This document shows, piece after piece, positions 7,864 to 16,983 of a stretch of 64,000 nt of DNA. Each line of letters starts with the position of its first letter. The stretch's first letter is position 1. The stretch is taken from NCBI RefSeq assembly GCF_900115825.1, contig NZ_FOXW01000006.1, forward strand, positions 1 through 64,000, written 5' to 3'. The notes under the pieces were generated by a model, which saw only the letters and a list, made by a program, of their open reading frames with translations, did no database searches and was not told the origin of the DNA. This DNA comes from Desemzia incerta. Lineage in GTDB: Bacteria; Bacillota; Bacilli; Lactobacillales; Carnobacteriaceae. A program made the translations under genes and the position numbers.

Positions 7864-9058
7864 CGCCCTTTTCCTTTTTGACCAGCTGTTTAGGAGTGAG
7901 TCCATAAAAATCCTTAAAGTTTCTGATAAATGATGTTGAATCTGAGAACCCTACTAATAAAGCTGTCTCTTGAACAGGTAAATCAAGTGACACTAAAAAG
8001 GTTCTTCCAATCTGTACTCGAAATTGGTTGAGCATATCTTTAAAGGTCGTATTGAATGTTTCACTTAATAAATGATTGATTTTTTTCTGCGACAAATTCA
8101 TACCGGCAGCAGCTTCAACGATAGAAAGTTCTTTTCGACAATTCTCTAAAAGATACATGGCGATTTCCCAAGCATCGTATGATTTTCCGGAAGTTGAAGG
8201 ATTAGATAATCCTTTTCTATATTCTAAAGGAGTCATTTGCATTATTTCCTTAAACATTTTATAGAAATAAGCTTCCGATCGATACCCGCAGATCTTTCCG
8301 ATTTGGTTGGTCGATAAATCGTCGTATTGAAATAAAGCTGCGGCGTTTCGTATACGTACTTGATTGAGCAGCTGGTAAAAACTCTTTCCTGTGAGTTCGA
8401 ATAAACTTGGTCCTACAATTGCCTCTTCGATAGCCAATTCTTTGCTGACGAATGAGGGAGACAAATTTTCTTGATGATGGATTTGTATGTATTCGACTAT
8501 TTTCCAAGCAGGATTTCGTTGGAATTCTTTTTCCTGAAACTTCCTGGATTGTGTTTTATGAGAGAAATAAGACAGGTAAGCTACTAAAGAAATATGTAAT
8601 GCTTCCATATTTCCTAGACTCGTCTGCTTTTCAACATATACCGTTTCACATAAGAATTCGATTTGTTTTCTAGTGTTCTCATCTACAGAAGTGATTGGGA
8701 TAGAGCGGTCTAAATTCTTGATAGCATTCAAATACCTCGTTTTATCGGTACTGATCAATAACAACAGTCCAATTGAAAAACGAATGCGGTATAGTTCAAG
8801 AGATTGTTTTCCTGATATTAGTAGTCTGTTGACATGATAAGGCATCAATTGGATAATATCGCCTTCATTTATTGAAAAAGAAGTATTATTGATCTCAATA
8901 GCTGCAGCACCTGAAAGAATGATCAAAAACTCGATCTCATTTCGGTAATGTTTCGTTTCTGATTTAGTGATAGTTTCTTTTCGTATGCTTAGATCTGCAG
9001 GTTTGAACTTTTGCGAAAAATAATCGACGCTAGTGTATGGAAAATTCTCTGTCATCAC
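7847..9058 (-). CDS. AraC-family regulator with two tandem HTH domains
   Basis: A 403-residue regulator. Residues about 15-110 form a cupin-like sensor (HYRNEIEFLIILSGAAAIEI, then EGDIIQLMPYHVNRL). Residues about 185-285 are one AraC DNA-binding domain, ending YFYKMFKEIMQMTPLEYRK. Residues about 297-396 are a second one, ending SFIRNFKDFYGLTPKQLVKK. Usual AraC proteins have one such domain in about 300 residues. The gene is divergent from the epimerase-like gene with a 119-base space, so it may control it. The inducer is unknown. Confidence 0.87.
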   Translation of the reverse strand: MMTENFPYTSVDYFSQKFKPADLSIRKETITKSETKHYRNEIEFLIILSGAAAIEINNTSFSINEGDIIQLMPYHVNRLLISGKQSLELYRIRFSIGLLLLISTDKTRYLNAIKNLDRSIPITSVDENTRKQIEFLCETVYVEKQTSLGNMEALHISLVAYLSYFSHKTQSRKFQEKEFQRNPAWKIVEYIQIHHQENLSPSFVSKELAIEEAIVGPSLFELTGKSFYQLLNQVRIRNAAALFQYDDLSTNQIGKICGYRSEAYFYKMFKEIMQMTPLEYRKGLSNPSTSGKSYDAWEIAMYLLENCRKELSIVEAAAGMNLSQKKINHLLSETFNTTFKDMLNQFRVQIGRTFLVSLDLPVQETALLVGFSDSTSFIRNFKDFYGLTPKQLVKKEKGETTDH

Positions 9059-9177
9059 TTTCCCCTCCTTACAAATGATTTTACTATAAAGTGAGTGAAT
9101 AGTCTTTTTTTGCTGATTATTTTAACCTGGAATAGATTATACTACTTGTGAAATATAAAACAAAAGGAGAGATTCCA

Positions 9178-10146
9178 ATGTCAAAAGTATTTATTTTAGG
9201 CGGAACAGGTTTTTTAGGTTATTACACAGTTAGAGAATTGTTGTCAAAAGGTTATGAAGTCAAAACAATGGCTTTGCCTCCAATGCCAACAGAAGATCTA
9301 TTGCCAGCTGAGGTAGAATGCAGCCTTGGAAACATCAATGAGCTCTCTGATGACGAAATTCGTGACTTATTAAGCGATTGTGAGGGTTTTATTTATGCAG
9401 CAGGAGCTGACGAACGTGTCGTTCCACAAAAACCTGCAATGAAATTCTTTTATGAAGCAAATGTTCTCCCTACTCAACGATTAGCTCGTTTAGCTAAAGA
9501 AGCCGGTGTGAAGAAATTTGTCGTTTTCGGCTCTTACTTTGCTGAATTTGCTGAACGTCTGCCGGAATACAACTTAAGAACCCAAGCTTATCCAAACACC
9601 CGACTATTGCAAGAACAAGTTGCATTTGCTGAAGGCGAAGGCAGCATGACGGTTACTTCTCTCCGTTTGCCATACATTTTTGGAACAATGCCAGGCAGAG
9701 CTCCTTTATGGAAAATGTACACAGATCAACTAAAAGGAAGACCAGTTTACCCTGTACTAAAAGGTGGAACAGCCATGGTAACTGTAGAACAAGTTGCTGA
9801 AGCGGCTGTTGGAGCAATGGAAAATGGAAAACACCGTCATACTTATGCGATTTCAGCTTTAAATATGAAATTCCAAGACTTCTTCCAAATGATGGTAGAT
9901 GCATTGGGCCAAACAGAAACCACTCAAGTTCCAGTAGTAGAATACGATCAAATGAAATCTGTGTATGAAGATATCGACAGAAAAGCAGCTGAAAAAGGAT
10001 TAGAACACGGAATGCACATGGTAGTCAGTTCTAAACTCCAAACAGAAGACCTGTACCTAGACCCTGCAGATACCATGTCCGTATTAGGCATCAAAGAACA
10101 CGACGTCATCCAATCCATCAAAGAAACCCTAGCTACCTGCGTTTAG
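9178..10146 (+). CDS. NAD-dependent epimerase/dehydratase-like protein
   Basis: A 322-residue extended short-chain dehydrogenase-like protein. The nucleotide-binding motif GGTGFLGYYTVRELL is at residues 8-22, and a later FGSYFAEF stretch occupies the place of the usual active-site region, without a clear YxxxK. The start MSKVFILGG follows AAAGGAGAGATTCC at good spacing; the earlier in-frame ATG at 9148 lacks a site. The substrate is unknown. It is divergent from the AraC-type regulator, which probably regulates it, and is followed by a palindromic repeat. Confidence 0.78.
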   Translation: MSKVFILGGTGFLGYYTVRELLSKGYEVKTMALPPMPTEDLLPAEVECSLGNINELSDDEIRDLLSDCEGFIYAAGADERVVPQKPAMKFFYEANVLPTQRLARLAKEAGVKKFVVFGSYFAEFAERLPEYNLRTQAYPNTRLLQEQVAFAEGEGSMTVTSLRLPYIFGTMPGRAPLWKMYTDQLKGRPVYPVLKGGTAMVTVEQVAEAAVGAMENGKHRHTYAISALNMKFQDFFQMMVDALGQTETTQVPVVEYDQMKSVYEDIDRKAAEKGLEHGMHMVVSSKLQTEDLYLDPADTMSVLGIKEHDVIQSIKETLATCV

Positions 10147-10283
10147 AGCGTGGAGCAAGGCGCTTAGCTCGACGTACACTTCACGAAAATGAAACTTAGG
10201 GCGCTTTTCCCCTAAATTTCATTTTTGGAAAGTGATAGGCGAGTTGCCTTGCGCAACGCGTTTTTAGAGAGCGTGGAGTAAAC
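10147..10283. repeat. Nested palindromic intergenic element
   Basis: An imperfect palindrome centred near 10204. The inner stem is ATGAAACTTAGGG against CCCTAAATTTCAT. A middle part pairs ACACTTC with GAAAGTG, and outer arms GCGTGGAGCAAGGC (10148-10161) and GCCTTGCGCAACGC (10246-10259) are near complements. Part of the left arm reappears directly at 10270-10280 (GCGTGGAGTAA). This looks like a small mobile hairpin repeat rather than a gene; it encodes nothing visible. Confidence 0.65.
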
Positions 10284-10305
10284 CGTTTAGACCTTCGTGA
10301 AGAGT

Positions 10306-10347
10306 ATAAAAAGATGCAGCCTTTAATTGAAAGGTTCTGCATCTTTT
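10306..10347. terminator. Bidirectional terminator
   Basis: AAAAAGATGCAG pairs with CTGCATCTTTT; an inner CTTT-AATT-GAAAG stem completes it. A and T runs lie on both sides. Confidence 0.75.
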
Positions 10348-10469
10348 GTATTATGTCTTTATTTTTAATATCATTTGCTTGTTTACTTTCTAGATATCCT
10401 TTGACTTCTCTTCTCCTATCTTCCAAAATAGTAACGAAGGTAAATACAGTTATTAAAGGAGTCTTTGCA

Positions 10470-11072
10470 ATGAATACCACTAATATTGAAAAACAAAATA
10501 GTCATCTTGATTTGACTGATCCTGATGTAAAAAATGTCTTTGCATTGTACGAAAATCACGCGGAAGTTCCATACATCTCGCCACAGCGCAATCTGCATGA
10601 ATGGGTGAATTTGGTCAATATCGGATCAGAAAGCTTGGTTCCAAAGCGAAACATGATCCGATTTGAAGAAGATGTGCTGCCTGGTCATTTGATTTTGTTG
10701 TGGCGCATTAATTTCGGCACATTTACTACCATCAGCGGTTATCCAAAGTATTTCGAATACGATTATGGAATCAATGCGGATCAAGCTTTACAAGAATTGA
10801 TCGATAAAGGATATGCGAAAAAACTGTCAGCACTGGATTCCTTGCCTTATTTGAATGCAGCTCAATTAAAAGCCATATTAAAACAATTCGGTTTGAAAGG
10901 TTATTCGAAACTAAATAAGGAAGGTCTCATGGAACTTGCTAAATCAGAGTTGATGGAAGAACAAATCAGTCCCCACTTTTCTATCAGAGGTTTTGAGATC
11001 ACTCCTGCCGGAAAAGAACTGTTGGCTAAATATCCAGAACCTGTCGACCGCCATCCAAAGAAAAAATATTAA
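10470..11072 (+). CDS. SAP-domain protein of unknown function
   Basis: A 200-residue protein. Residues about 125-160 (LNAAQLKAILKQFGLKGYSK and the helix after it) match a SAP helix-turn-helix domain, a small fold that often binds nucleic acid. The N-terminal half contains a W-R-I-N-F-G-T-F-T core that I do not recognise. The start at ATG 10470 follows AAAGGAG; the longer reading from 10314 starts inside the upstream terminator. It is monocistronic with terminators on both sides. Confidence 0.7.
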   Translation: MNTTNIEKQNSHLDLTDPDVKNVFALYENHAEVPYISPQRNLHEWVNLVNIGSESLVPKRNMIRFEEDVLPGHLILLWRINFGTFTTISGYPKYFEYDYGINADQALQELIDKGYAKKLSALDSLPYLNAAQLKAILKQFGLKGYSKLNKEGLMELAKSELMEEQISPHFSIRGFEITPAGKELLAKYPEPVDRHPKKKY

Positions 11073-11099
11073 CATTTGTATTCTTTAATCCAATAAACT

Positions 11100-11152
11100 A
11101 AACTGCTAAAAAACTTTCTTCTCATTAAGAAAAGAAAGTTTTTTAGCAGTTT
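11100..11152. terminator. Bidirectional terminator
   Basis: A stem of about 20 base pairs (AAACTGCTAAAAAACTTTCT and complement) between convergent genes. Confidence 0.85.
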
Positions 11153-11166
11153 CCTATGAAAAAAGC

Positions 11167-11916
11167 TTATTTTAGTTCTTGCCATACTTTATTTAAAAAT
11201 TCTCCGCTTTTCTCTTTGATCGCCAAATCAAATCGATCCATTTGAGCTACCTCTGTTCGGTTGATCAACACCGAATGTCGACCGCGAAATTCTTCAATAA
11301 AATAAGCTGCCGGCATCACATTAAGACTCGTTCCAATAACGATCAGCATATCTGCTTGTTGTAAAGCCTTGATGGCGCCATCGACAACGTGCTCGTCCAA
11401 TTGATCCCCATACAAAACGATATCTGGTCGTAGCCTATCTCCTTTACTATCTACTGCTATTCCCTTTTCGTCCCATTGAACCTCATGAGCGGGGACAGGT
11501 TTATTGGTTTTGACTGACTTCCATTTTGTAGCATCACCATGCAAAGGATAGACAACCGAGCTGCCCGCTGCTTCATGCAAATGATCAATATTTTGAGTGA
11601 CGATACTGACTTGCTTACCTTTTTCTTCCAATAAACGGAAGAACTGATGTCCGAAATTTGGTTTAGCATCTGGAAAGTCTAGTGTCGTGCGATAGTTCTC
11701 AAAAAACAGCTCAGGATAACGGTTGAAAAAAGGCAAACTCAGCGCTTCTTCACCGCTGTATCGTTTCCCAGACAGCTGATCAAAAAAACCACCTGCTGAA
11801 CGGAAATCTGGAATACCGCTTTCCGTACTGATTCCTGCTCCGGTAAATGCAACGATTCTTTCTGCTTCTTGTATCCATTGTGCAACTTGATTGACCGATT
11901 GATTCAAACTATTCAC
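11167..11916 (-). CDS. Sir2-family NAD-dependent protein deacylase without zinc cysteines
   Basis: A 249-residue sirtuin. Visible are the NAD motif GAGISTESGIPDFRS (about residues 26-40), TQNIDHLHEAAG, the catalytic histidine in YPLHGDATKW, and GTSLNVMPA near the end. The usual four zinc-binding cysteines between the HG motif and LRPDIVLYGD are absent; the whole protein has no cysteine. The reaction would be NAD-dependent removal of acyl groups from lysine. The gene is 18 bases downstream of the SRPBCC gene stop and probably co-transcribed with it. Confidence 0.85.
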   Translation of the reverse strand: MNSLNQSVNQVAQWIQEAERIVAFTGAGISTESGIPDFRSAGGFFDQLSGKRYSGEEALSLPFFNRYPELFFENYRTTLDFPDAKPNFGHQFFRLLEEKGKQVSIVTQNIDHLHEAAGSSVVYPLHGDATKWKSVKTNKPVPAHEVQWDEKGIAVDSKGDRLRPDIVLYGDQLDEHVVDGAIKALQQADMLIVIGTSLNVMPAAYFIEEFRGRHSVLINRTEVAQMDRFDLAIKEKSGEFLNKVWQELK

Positions 11917-11934
11917 CTTTTCTATATATATTGT

Positions 11935-12420
11935 TTACTGGTTTCTTGAAATATAAGCAGCTAGATTGGCTAATGAAGAACTCAATCCTTCAATATGAGC
12001 CTTCTCATCAATAGAAGATGGCACATTCTCAGCAACAATTTCTACTTTCGTACCGGAAGGAACCGTTTCTAAATTCCACGTCATTCTCATCGTTTCTCTC
12101 AATGTTGGATCATCCGATTCAAAAGCTGCTTCAGTGACCACTTGTTTATCTTTTATCAACTTCGTAAAAATGCCTTTGCTAACATCTTTATTGCCTTCTG
12201 TTTTTCCAGCTTGAGAGTATTCTGGGTCTAAATACGTTAGGGAAATTTGAAATTTCCCGCTTTCCCACGGTTCATATATTTCTATTTCTCCCCTCATCCC
12301 CTCGGGCAGCAACCAAGAAACTAAAGCGTTAGGATTTAAAATCGCTTGATAAATAGTGCTTGTAGAAGCAGCGATTTCTTTCGAAACTCTATCCGTTCTT
12401 CTTTTATTTAACTGATTCAT
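11935..12420 (-). CDS. SRPBCC (AHSA1-like) domain protein
   Basis: A 161-residue START-like fold protein. The family pattern is visible in the opening V-S-K-E-I-A-A-S-T-S-T-I-Y-Q-A-I-L segment, the S-W-L-L-P-E-G-M-R-G-E-I-E turn, and the ending that runs H-I-E-G-L-S-S-S-L-A-N-L-A-A-Y-I. These proteins hold hydrophobic ligands or help Hsp90-like partners; the ligand here is unknown. The start at ATG 12420 follows GGAGG at eight bases; the in-frame ATG 15 bases upstream is inside that site's context. It leads the sirtuin gene. Confidence 0.78.
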   Translation of the reverse strand: MNQLNKRRTDRVSKEIAASTSTIYQAILNPNALVSWLLPEGMRGEIEIYEPWESGKFQISLTYLDPEYSQAGKTEGNKDVSKGIFTKLIKDKQVVTEAAFESDDPTLRETMRMTWNLETVPSGTKVEIVAENVPSSIDEKAHIEGLSSSLANLAAYISRNQ

Positions 12421-12563
12421 AAGAATGTCCTCCATTCCCAGCTGTTCCTAAATTCCAAAAAAAACCAGACCTGTTGTTCGGATATTTTTATCTTCTATTA
12501 GTATAACATGCAGCTCTTTGGAATTTGTATTAAAGCATACTGCCGCTTTGCTTTAATACAGCA

Positions 12564-12604
12564 CAAAAAAGCAGTGTGACTTTCTATATCGAAAGTTACA
12601 CTGC
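12564..12604 (-). terminator. Terminator of the SulP transporter gene
   Basis: GCAGTGTAACTTTC pairs with GAAAGTCACACTGC, followed by TTTTTT on the minus strand. Confidence 0.9.
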
Positions 12605-12631
12605 CGTTTCTTCTATTCATTTCGCAAAAAA

Positions 12632-13807
12632 TTAATTTATATTTTCTTTTCCATACATAGAAATCGATTGAATGTTGGTCAATGCTATACTCACCAGAGT
12701 TCCTGCTACTACTCCGTAAGCTAGATTATGTGTAAATACAACGATTATGACTGTCAGCAGCATAACTAAACTCTCTTTTTTAGGCATAGACGTCAAGTGT
12801 CTAACTGAGCTCCAATCGATTGTTTCATAAGAAACGACGACCATAACAGCCGCTAAAGCAATGATTGGAATTTGCACCACAATTCCATTTAACAGCACCA
12901 CTGATGTCAACATGAAAAAGCCAGACAGAAATGTAGCTAATCGACCAATGCCGCCGTAACTAATGTTGATGACCGTTTGGCCAATCATCCCGCAGCCGGC
13001 GATTCCGCCAAAGAATCCAGAAAGCATATTTCCAATCCCTTGACTGATGGATTCCTGGTTTTTATTACTTGGCGTATTAGTCGACTCATCCACTAATTGT
13101 GCGGTCAATAAAGATTCCAACAATCCCACAATCGCTACAGAAAGAGCTGTCGGAAAAATAATTCTCAACGTTTCGACATTCATAGGGACTTTTGGAATAC
13201 TAAAGGAGGGCAAATCGCTAGATATCTTACCTAAATCTCCCAACATTTGCACGTTTAAATCCAAGCCCAGTACAATCATCGTGATCACGATAATAGAAAT
13301 AATAGGCGCTGGGATTTTTTTCGTTACTTTAGGCATCAAGAAAATAATGGCAATACCGAGTGCCCCAAGCACCAACAATAGAGGATTTCCTTTAAAATGA
13401 TCTACTTGAGATAAAAACATCATGATACCTAATCCGTTCACAAAACCCAGCATAACAGGTTGAGGAATATAACGCATTACCTTACCTACTTTAACAGCCC
13501 CCAATATAACTTGGATCACTCCGGCTAAAATAGTAGCGGCAAATAAGTAATTCACTCCATGTTCCGCGACCAAATTGGCTAGCACTAACGCTACCGATCC
13601 GGCTGCAGCGGAGATCAATCCTGTCCGTGCTCCAAAAAAAGCTGCTGCTGCTGTAATGAAAAATGTAGCATAGATTCCAACAATCGGTTCTACACCTGCT
13701 ACAATCATAAAACCAACAACCTCAGGGAATAAAGCTAAGCAGACAACGATCCCTGCTAGAATATCTCCCTTAATATTTCCAAACCATTCTTTTTTATATT
13801 GTTGCAT
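12632..13807 (-). CDS. SulP-family anion transporter without STAS domain
   Basis: A 391-residue membrane protein of the SLC26/SulP family with the N-terminal GDILAGIVVCLALFPEVVGF signature and the GNMLSGFFGGIAGCGMIGQT segment near residue 265. It would transport an inorganic or small organic anion. Typical SulP proteins have 500 or more residues with a cytoplasmic STAS domain; here the protein stops right after the last membrane spans. The start at ATG 13807 follows AGAAGGAAGG; a longer frame to 13915 lacks a site. It is monocistronic. Confidence 0.85.
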   Translation of the reverse strand: MQQYKKEWFGNIKGDILAGIVVCLALFPEVVGFMIVAGVEPIVGIYATFFITAAAAFFGARTGLISAAAGSVALVLANLVAEHGVNYLFAATILAGVIQVILGAVKVGKVMRYIPQPVMLGFVNGLGIMMFLSQVDHFKGNPLLLVLGALGIAIIFLMPKVTKKIPAPIISIIVITMIVLGLDLNVQMLGDLGKISSDLPSFSIPKVPMNVETLRIIFPTALSVAIVGLLESLLTAQLVDESTNTPSNKNQESISQGIGNMLSGFFGGIAGCGMIGQTVINISYGGIGRLATFLSGFFMLTSVVLLNGIVVQIPIIALAAVMVVVSYETIDWSSVRHLTSMPKKESLVMLLTVIIVVFTHNLAYGVVAGTLVSIALTNIQSISMYGKENIN

Positions 13808-13920
13808 AAATACCTTCCTTCTAGAAACAAACACTTCCTTAATAAGCTTACAAGAAAATATCATACCACATTGTTGGGTCGGAGGTCGTTTTATTTTAAA
13901 CATTAAACTGAACAAGATCG

Positions 13921-13956
13921 AAAAAAACTTCCAGCAATAGGGAGCTGGAAGTTTTT
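13921..13956 (-). terminator. Terminator of the acyl-CoA gene cluster
   Basis: CTTCCAGC pairs with GCTGGAAG around eight bases, followed by seven Ts on the minus strand, just after the last gene of the thl-to-CoA-transferase run. Confidence 0.88.
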
Positions 13957-13965
13957 CATCTGTAT

Positions 13966-15288
13966 TTATTGTAAAACAGGTTCTTTCTCGTCTTCTACTA
14001 TCAAGTTCTTTTCAATCGCTCTTCGACGTAGTTCATCACGGAATTTTGGATGAGCGATATTGATCAACGCCTCTGCTCGTTCACCAAAGGTTTTCCCGAT
14101 CAACTCAGCTTTTCCATACTCTGTTACTACAGTATCGACATCATTTTTCGATGTTGAGACAATCGACCCATGAGCTAATTCTGGTACGATAGTAGAGATT
14201 TCGTCATTTTTCGCTGTAGAATACAAGCAAATGATTCCTCGTCCATCTTTCGTCAAGCGCACACCTTTAGTGAAATCAGCTTGTCCCCCAGTAGAAGAAT
14301 ATAATTTCCCTTGAACCGATTCAGAGTTACACTGTCCATAAAAATCAACTTCAACAGATGAGTTGATCGAAACTAAGTTGTCCACTTTTGCAATGTTCAA
14401 TAAACCATTTGTTTCGTCACACGGCAACATCAAAATGTCTTCGTTATTGTTCATGAATTCATACAATTTTTTAGATCCAATTGCAAATGTAGAAACAGTT
14501 TTGTTTGGATAAGCTGGATTGTTTTTGTTAGTGACAACCCCTTTTTCATACAAATCAACGATTTTATCTGGAAGCATTTCGCTGTATACGCCTAAATCTT
14601 TCTTATCCATCAAGTATTCCATAACCGCATTCGGCATAGATCCGAAACCGATCTGAACAGTATCGCCGTCTTTTACTGTATCTGCGATGATTTTTCCGAT
14701 AGCCAAGTCTTTTTCTTTCAAATGGGGTGTCGGCAATTCCGGTAAATCAACTGTATTTTCTACTAATGCTGCTACTTGACTGATATGGATGTTGTTTTTA
14801 GCACCAAAAGTACGAGGCATATTTTCATTCACTTCTAAAATGATTGTTTTTGCATGTTCAATCAATGGTGCCACATAAGAAGGACTCGTTCCTAGTGAGA
14901 AGTTTCCGTTTTCGTCCATTGGCGAAACAGTCGCCATAATCACTGGATGAGCAGAACGTTGCAGCAATAATGAAGGGATGTCTGAAAAATGGTTTGGTAA
15001 GAAGTCAACAAACCCTTTTTGGTAATACTTACGGTCAGCACCGGATAAGAAAATCGATACTTGTTTCAATTTGCTTGGCGGCAAGTCTAATGGACCAGAA
15101 CTTGGCAGCATACGGTGTAAGTAGTTTCCTTCTAAATTCTTGTTTTCGGGTAACGCTTCCAATAATGCAGGTGGTTCACCTGGGTTGATTGGGAAAATGA
15201 TCTCTTCCCCAGGTTCTACTAATTGCACAGCTTTTTCAGGAGTCGTTAATTTTTCTTCGTATAGTTTTTTGTAGTCAGTAATTGTCAT
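13966..15288 (-). CDS. Acetyl-CoA hydrolase/transferase-family CoA-transferase (butyryl- or 4-hydroxybutyryl-type)
   Basis: A 440-residue protein of the Cat1/Cat2 CoA-transferase family. The CoA-binding GFGSMPNAVMEY motif is at about residue 215, and the catalytic glutamate is expected in SINSSVEVDFYGQ near residue 316. It would move CoA between acetyl-CoA and a short-chain acid such as butyrate or crotonate. It is the last gene of the cluster thl, acd, hbd, crt and this one, 43 bases after crt. In this place it could either charge the acid for degradation or release it after synthesis. Confidence 0.85.
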   Translation of the reverse strand: MTITDYKKLYEEKLTTPEKAVQLVEPGEEIIFPINPGEPPALLEALPENKNLEGNYLHRMLPSSGPLDLPPSKLKQVSIFLSGADRKYYQKGFVDFLPNHFSDIPSLLLQRSAHPVIMATVSPMDENGNFSLGTSPSYVAPLIEHAKTIILEVNENMPRTFGAKNNIHISQVAALVENTVDLPELPTPHLKEKDLAIGKIIADTVKDGDTVQIGFGSMPNAVMEYLMDKKDLGVYSEMLPDKIVDLYEKGVVTNKNNPAYPNKTVSTFAIGSKKLYEFMNNNEDILMLPCDETNGLLNIAKVDNLVSINSSVEVDFYGQCNSESVQGKLYSSTGGQADFTKGVRLTKDGRGIICLYSTAKNDEISTIVPELAHGSIVSTSKNDVDTVVTEYGKAELIGKTFGERAEALINIAHPKFRDELRRRAIEKNLIVEDEKEPVLQ

Positions 15289-15331
15289 AATGGTTCCCCC
15301 ACTTCATTTATAAAGAGCTATTGGCAAATAC

Positions 15332-16117
15332 TTATTTTCGTTTGAAAGCAGCTTTTCTTTTTTCTGTAAAAGCTGTCATTCCTTCTTTTTGATCTTCTGT
15401 AGCAAATAAAGCTCCGAACATCTCAGCTTCCATTTCTAATCCATGAACCAAGTCCATTTCATAACCGCGGTTGATTGCTTTTTTGCTGGCTTCTACTGCT
15501 AATGGAGATTGTTTCATGATGGCTTGTGCCATTTTTTCTGCTTCTGCTGTTAAATCTGCTGCTTCAACCAATTGATTCAACAGTCCGATACTCATTGCTT
15601 CATTGGCATTGATCGTTTTAGCGGTGTAAATCAATTCTTTTGCTTTAGCTAAGCCTACTAAACGGCTTAATCGTTGCGTGCCGCCGAATCCGGGAGTAAT
15701 GCCTAATCCAACTTCTGGTTGACCGAATTTTGCGTTCACGCTGCCAATTCGGATGTCACAAGACATCGCTAATTCGCATCCTCCGCCTAGTGCAAATCCA
15801 TTAACAGCTGCAATAGTTGGTTGGCGCAAGTTCTCTAATTGACTAAATGCTGCGTTGCCTAATGTAGAAAAGTCGCGGCCTTCAATAGCGTTTTTGTCTT
15901 TCATTTCTTTGATATCTGCTCCGGCAACAAAAGCTTTCTCTCCAGCGCCTGTGACGATCAATACATGGATATCTTCATCTTTTTCGATGGCTTTTAGTAC
16001 TTGAGTCAATTCTTCAAGAACTTCCTTATTTAATGCATTCAAGTTTTTCGGACGGTTGATGGTTAATGTTCCGATTCCATTTTTCTTTTCTAAAAGAAGA
16101 GTATTGTATTCTAGCAT
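15332..16117 (-). CDS. crt: Enoyl-CoA hydratase (crotonase)
   Basis: A 261-residue crotonase-fold enzyme that adds water to trans-2-enoyl-CoA. The oxyanion-hole segments AFVAGADIKEM (about residue 62) and ALGGGCELAMSCDI (about 105-118) are intact, and the two catalytic acids are expected at CELAM and GQPEVGLG. The terminal extension fits the hexameric short-chain type. It is 12 bases downstream of the hydroxyacyl-CoA dehydrogenase gene, with which its step is consecutive. Confidence 0.9.
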   Translation of the reverse strand: MLEYNTLLLEKKNGIGTLTINRPKNLNALNKEVLEELTQVLKAIEKDEDIHVLIVTGAGEKAFVAGADIKEMKDKNAIEGRDFSTLGNAAFSQLENLRQPTIAAVNGFALGGGCELAMSCDIRIGSVNAKFGQPEVGLGITPGFGGTQRLSRLVGLAKAKELIYTAKTINANEAMSIGLLNQLVEAADLTAEAEKMAQAIMKQSPLAVEASKKAINRGYEMDLVHGLEMEAEMFGALFATEDQKEGMTAFTEKRKAAFKRK

Positions 16118-16129
16118 CCGTGTTCCTCC

Positions 16130-16981
16130 TTATGAGTAAGTGTAAAAACCTTGACCCGTTTTCTTTCCTAATCTTCCTGCTTCTACATACTTTTTCAATA
16201 ATGGACAAGGACGGTATTTTGGATCGTTGAATCCTTCATACAAGACTTCCATGATTGCTAGACAGACATCCAATCCAATATAATCAGCTAATGCGATTGG
16301 TCCCATTGGATGGTTGGCTCCTAATTTCATCGCTTCATCTACTTCTTCTGCAGATGCTACCCCTTCAAATACAGTAAAAATCGCTTCATTGATCATCGGG
16401 ATCAAAATACGGTTTACAGCAAACCCTGGAGAATCTTTTACGTCAATAGCCGTTTTGCCGACTTTACGACTCAATTCTTGGATAATGTCAGCTGTTTCTT
16501 TACTCGTTGTCAACGCACGGTTCACTTCGACCAATTTCATCACTGGAACTGGATTGAAGAAGTGCATTCCGATTACTTTATCTGGACGATTAGTTGCGCG
16601 AGCGATTTCTGTGATCGATAAAGAAGATGTGTTGCTTGCTAAGATCGTTTCAGCTGGAGCGATTTCACCTAATTGCTTGAAAATATCCAACTTGATTTTT
16701 TTGTTTTCAGTTGCTGCTTCGATGACTAATTGAACGTCAGCTGCGTCTTTATAGTCTGTCGATAACGTAAAACGGTTTAAGATTTCTTGTTTCTCTTCTT
16801 CTGTTCTGCGTTGTTTTTGAACATCACGGTCTAACTGTTTAGAAATTTTGTCTAAACCTTTTTGAACAAATTCTTCTTTGATATCGTTTAAGATGACATC
16901 ATAGCCGTTTTGAGCCATAACTTGAGCGATTCCGCTCCCCATTTGGCCTGATCCAACTACCATAATTTTTTTGATTTCCAT
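16130..16981 (-). CDS. hbd: 3-hydroxybutyryl-CoA dehydrogenase
   Basis: A 283-residue NAD(P)-dependent 3-hydroxyacyl-CoA dehydrogenase. Residues 7-20 carry the Rossmann motif [13 protein letters not shown]. The catalytic histidine lies in [16 protein letters not shown], and the [16 protein letters not shown] segment belongs to the C-terminal domain. The start [10 protein letters not shown] follows GAGGAAT; the earlier frame start lies inside the upstream gene. It begins two bases after the stop codon of the acyl-CoA dehydrogenase gene, so translation is probably coupled. Confidence 0.92.
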   Translation of the reverse strand: MEIKKIMVVGSGQMGSGIAQVMAQNGYDVILNDIKEEFVQKGLDKISKQLDRDVQKQRRTEEEKQEILNRFTLSTDYKDAADVQLVIEAATENKKIKLDIFKQLGEIAPAETILASNTSSLSITEIARATNRPDKVIGMHFFNPVPVMKLVEVNRALTTSKETADIIQELSRKVGKTAIDVKDSPGFAVNRILIPMINEAIFTVFEGVASAEEVDEAMKLGANHPMGPIALADYIGLDVCLAIMEVLYEGFNDPKYRPCPLLKKYVEAGRLGKKTGQGFYTYS

Positions 16982-16983
16982 CG

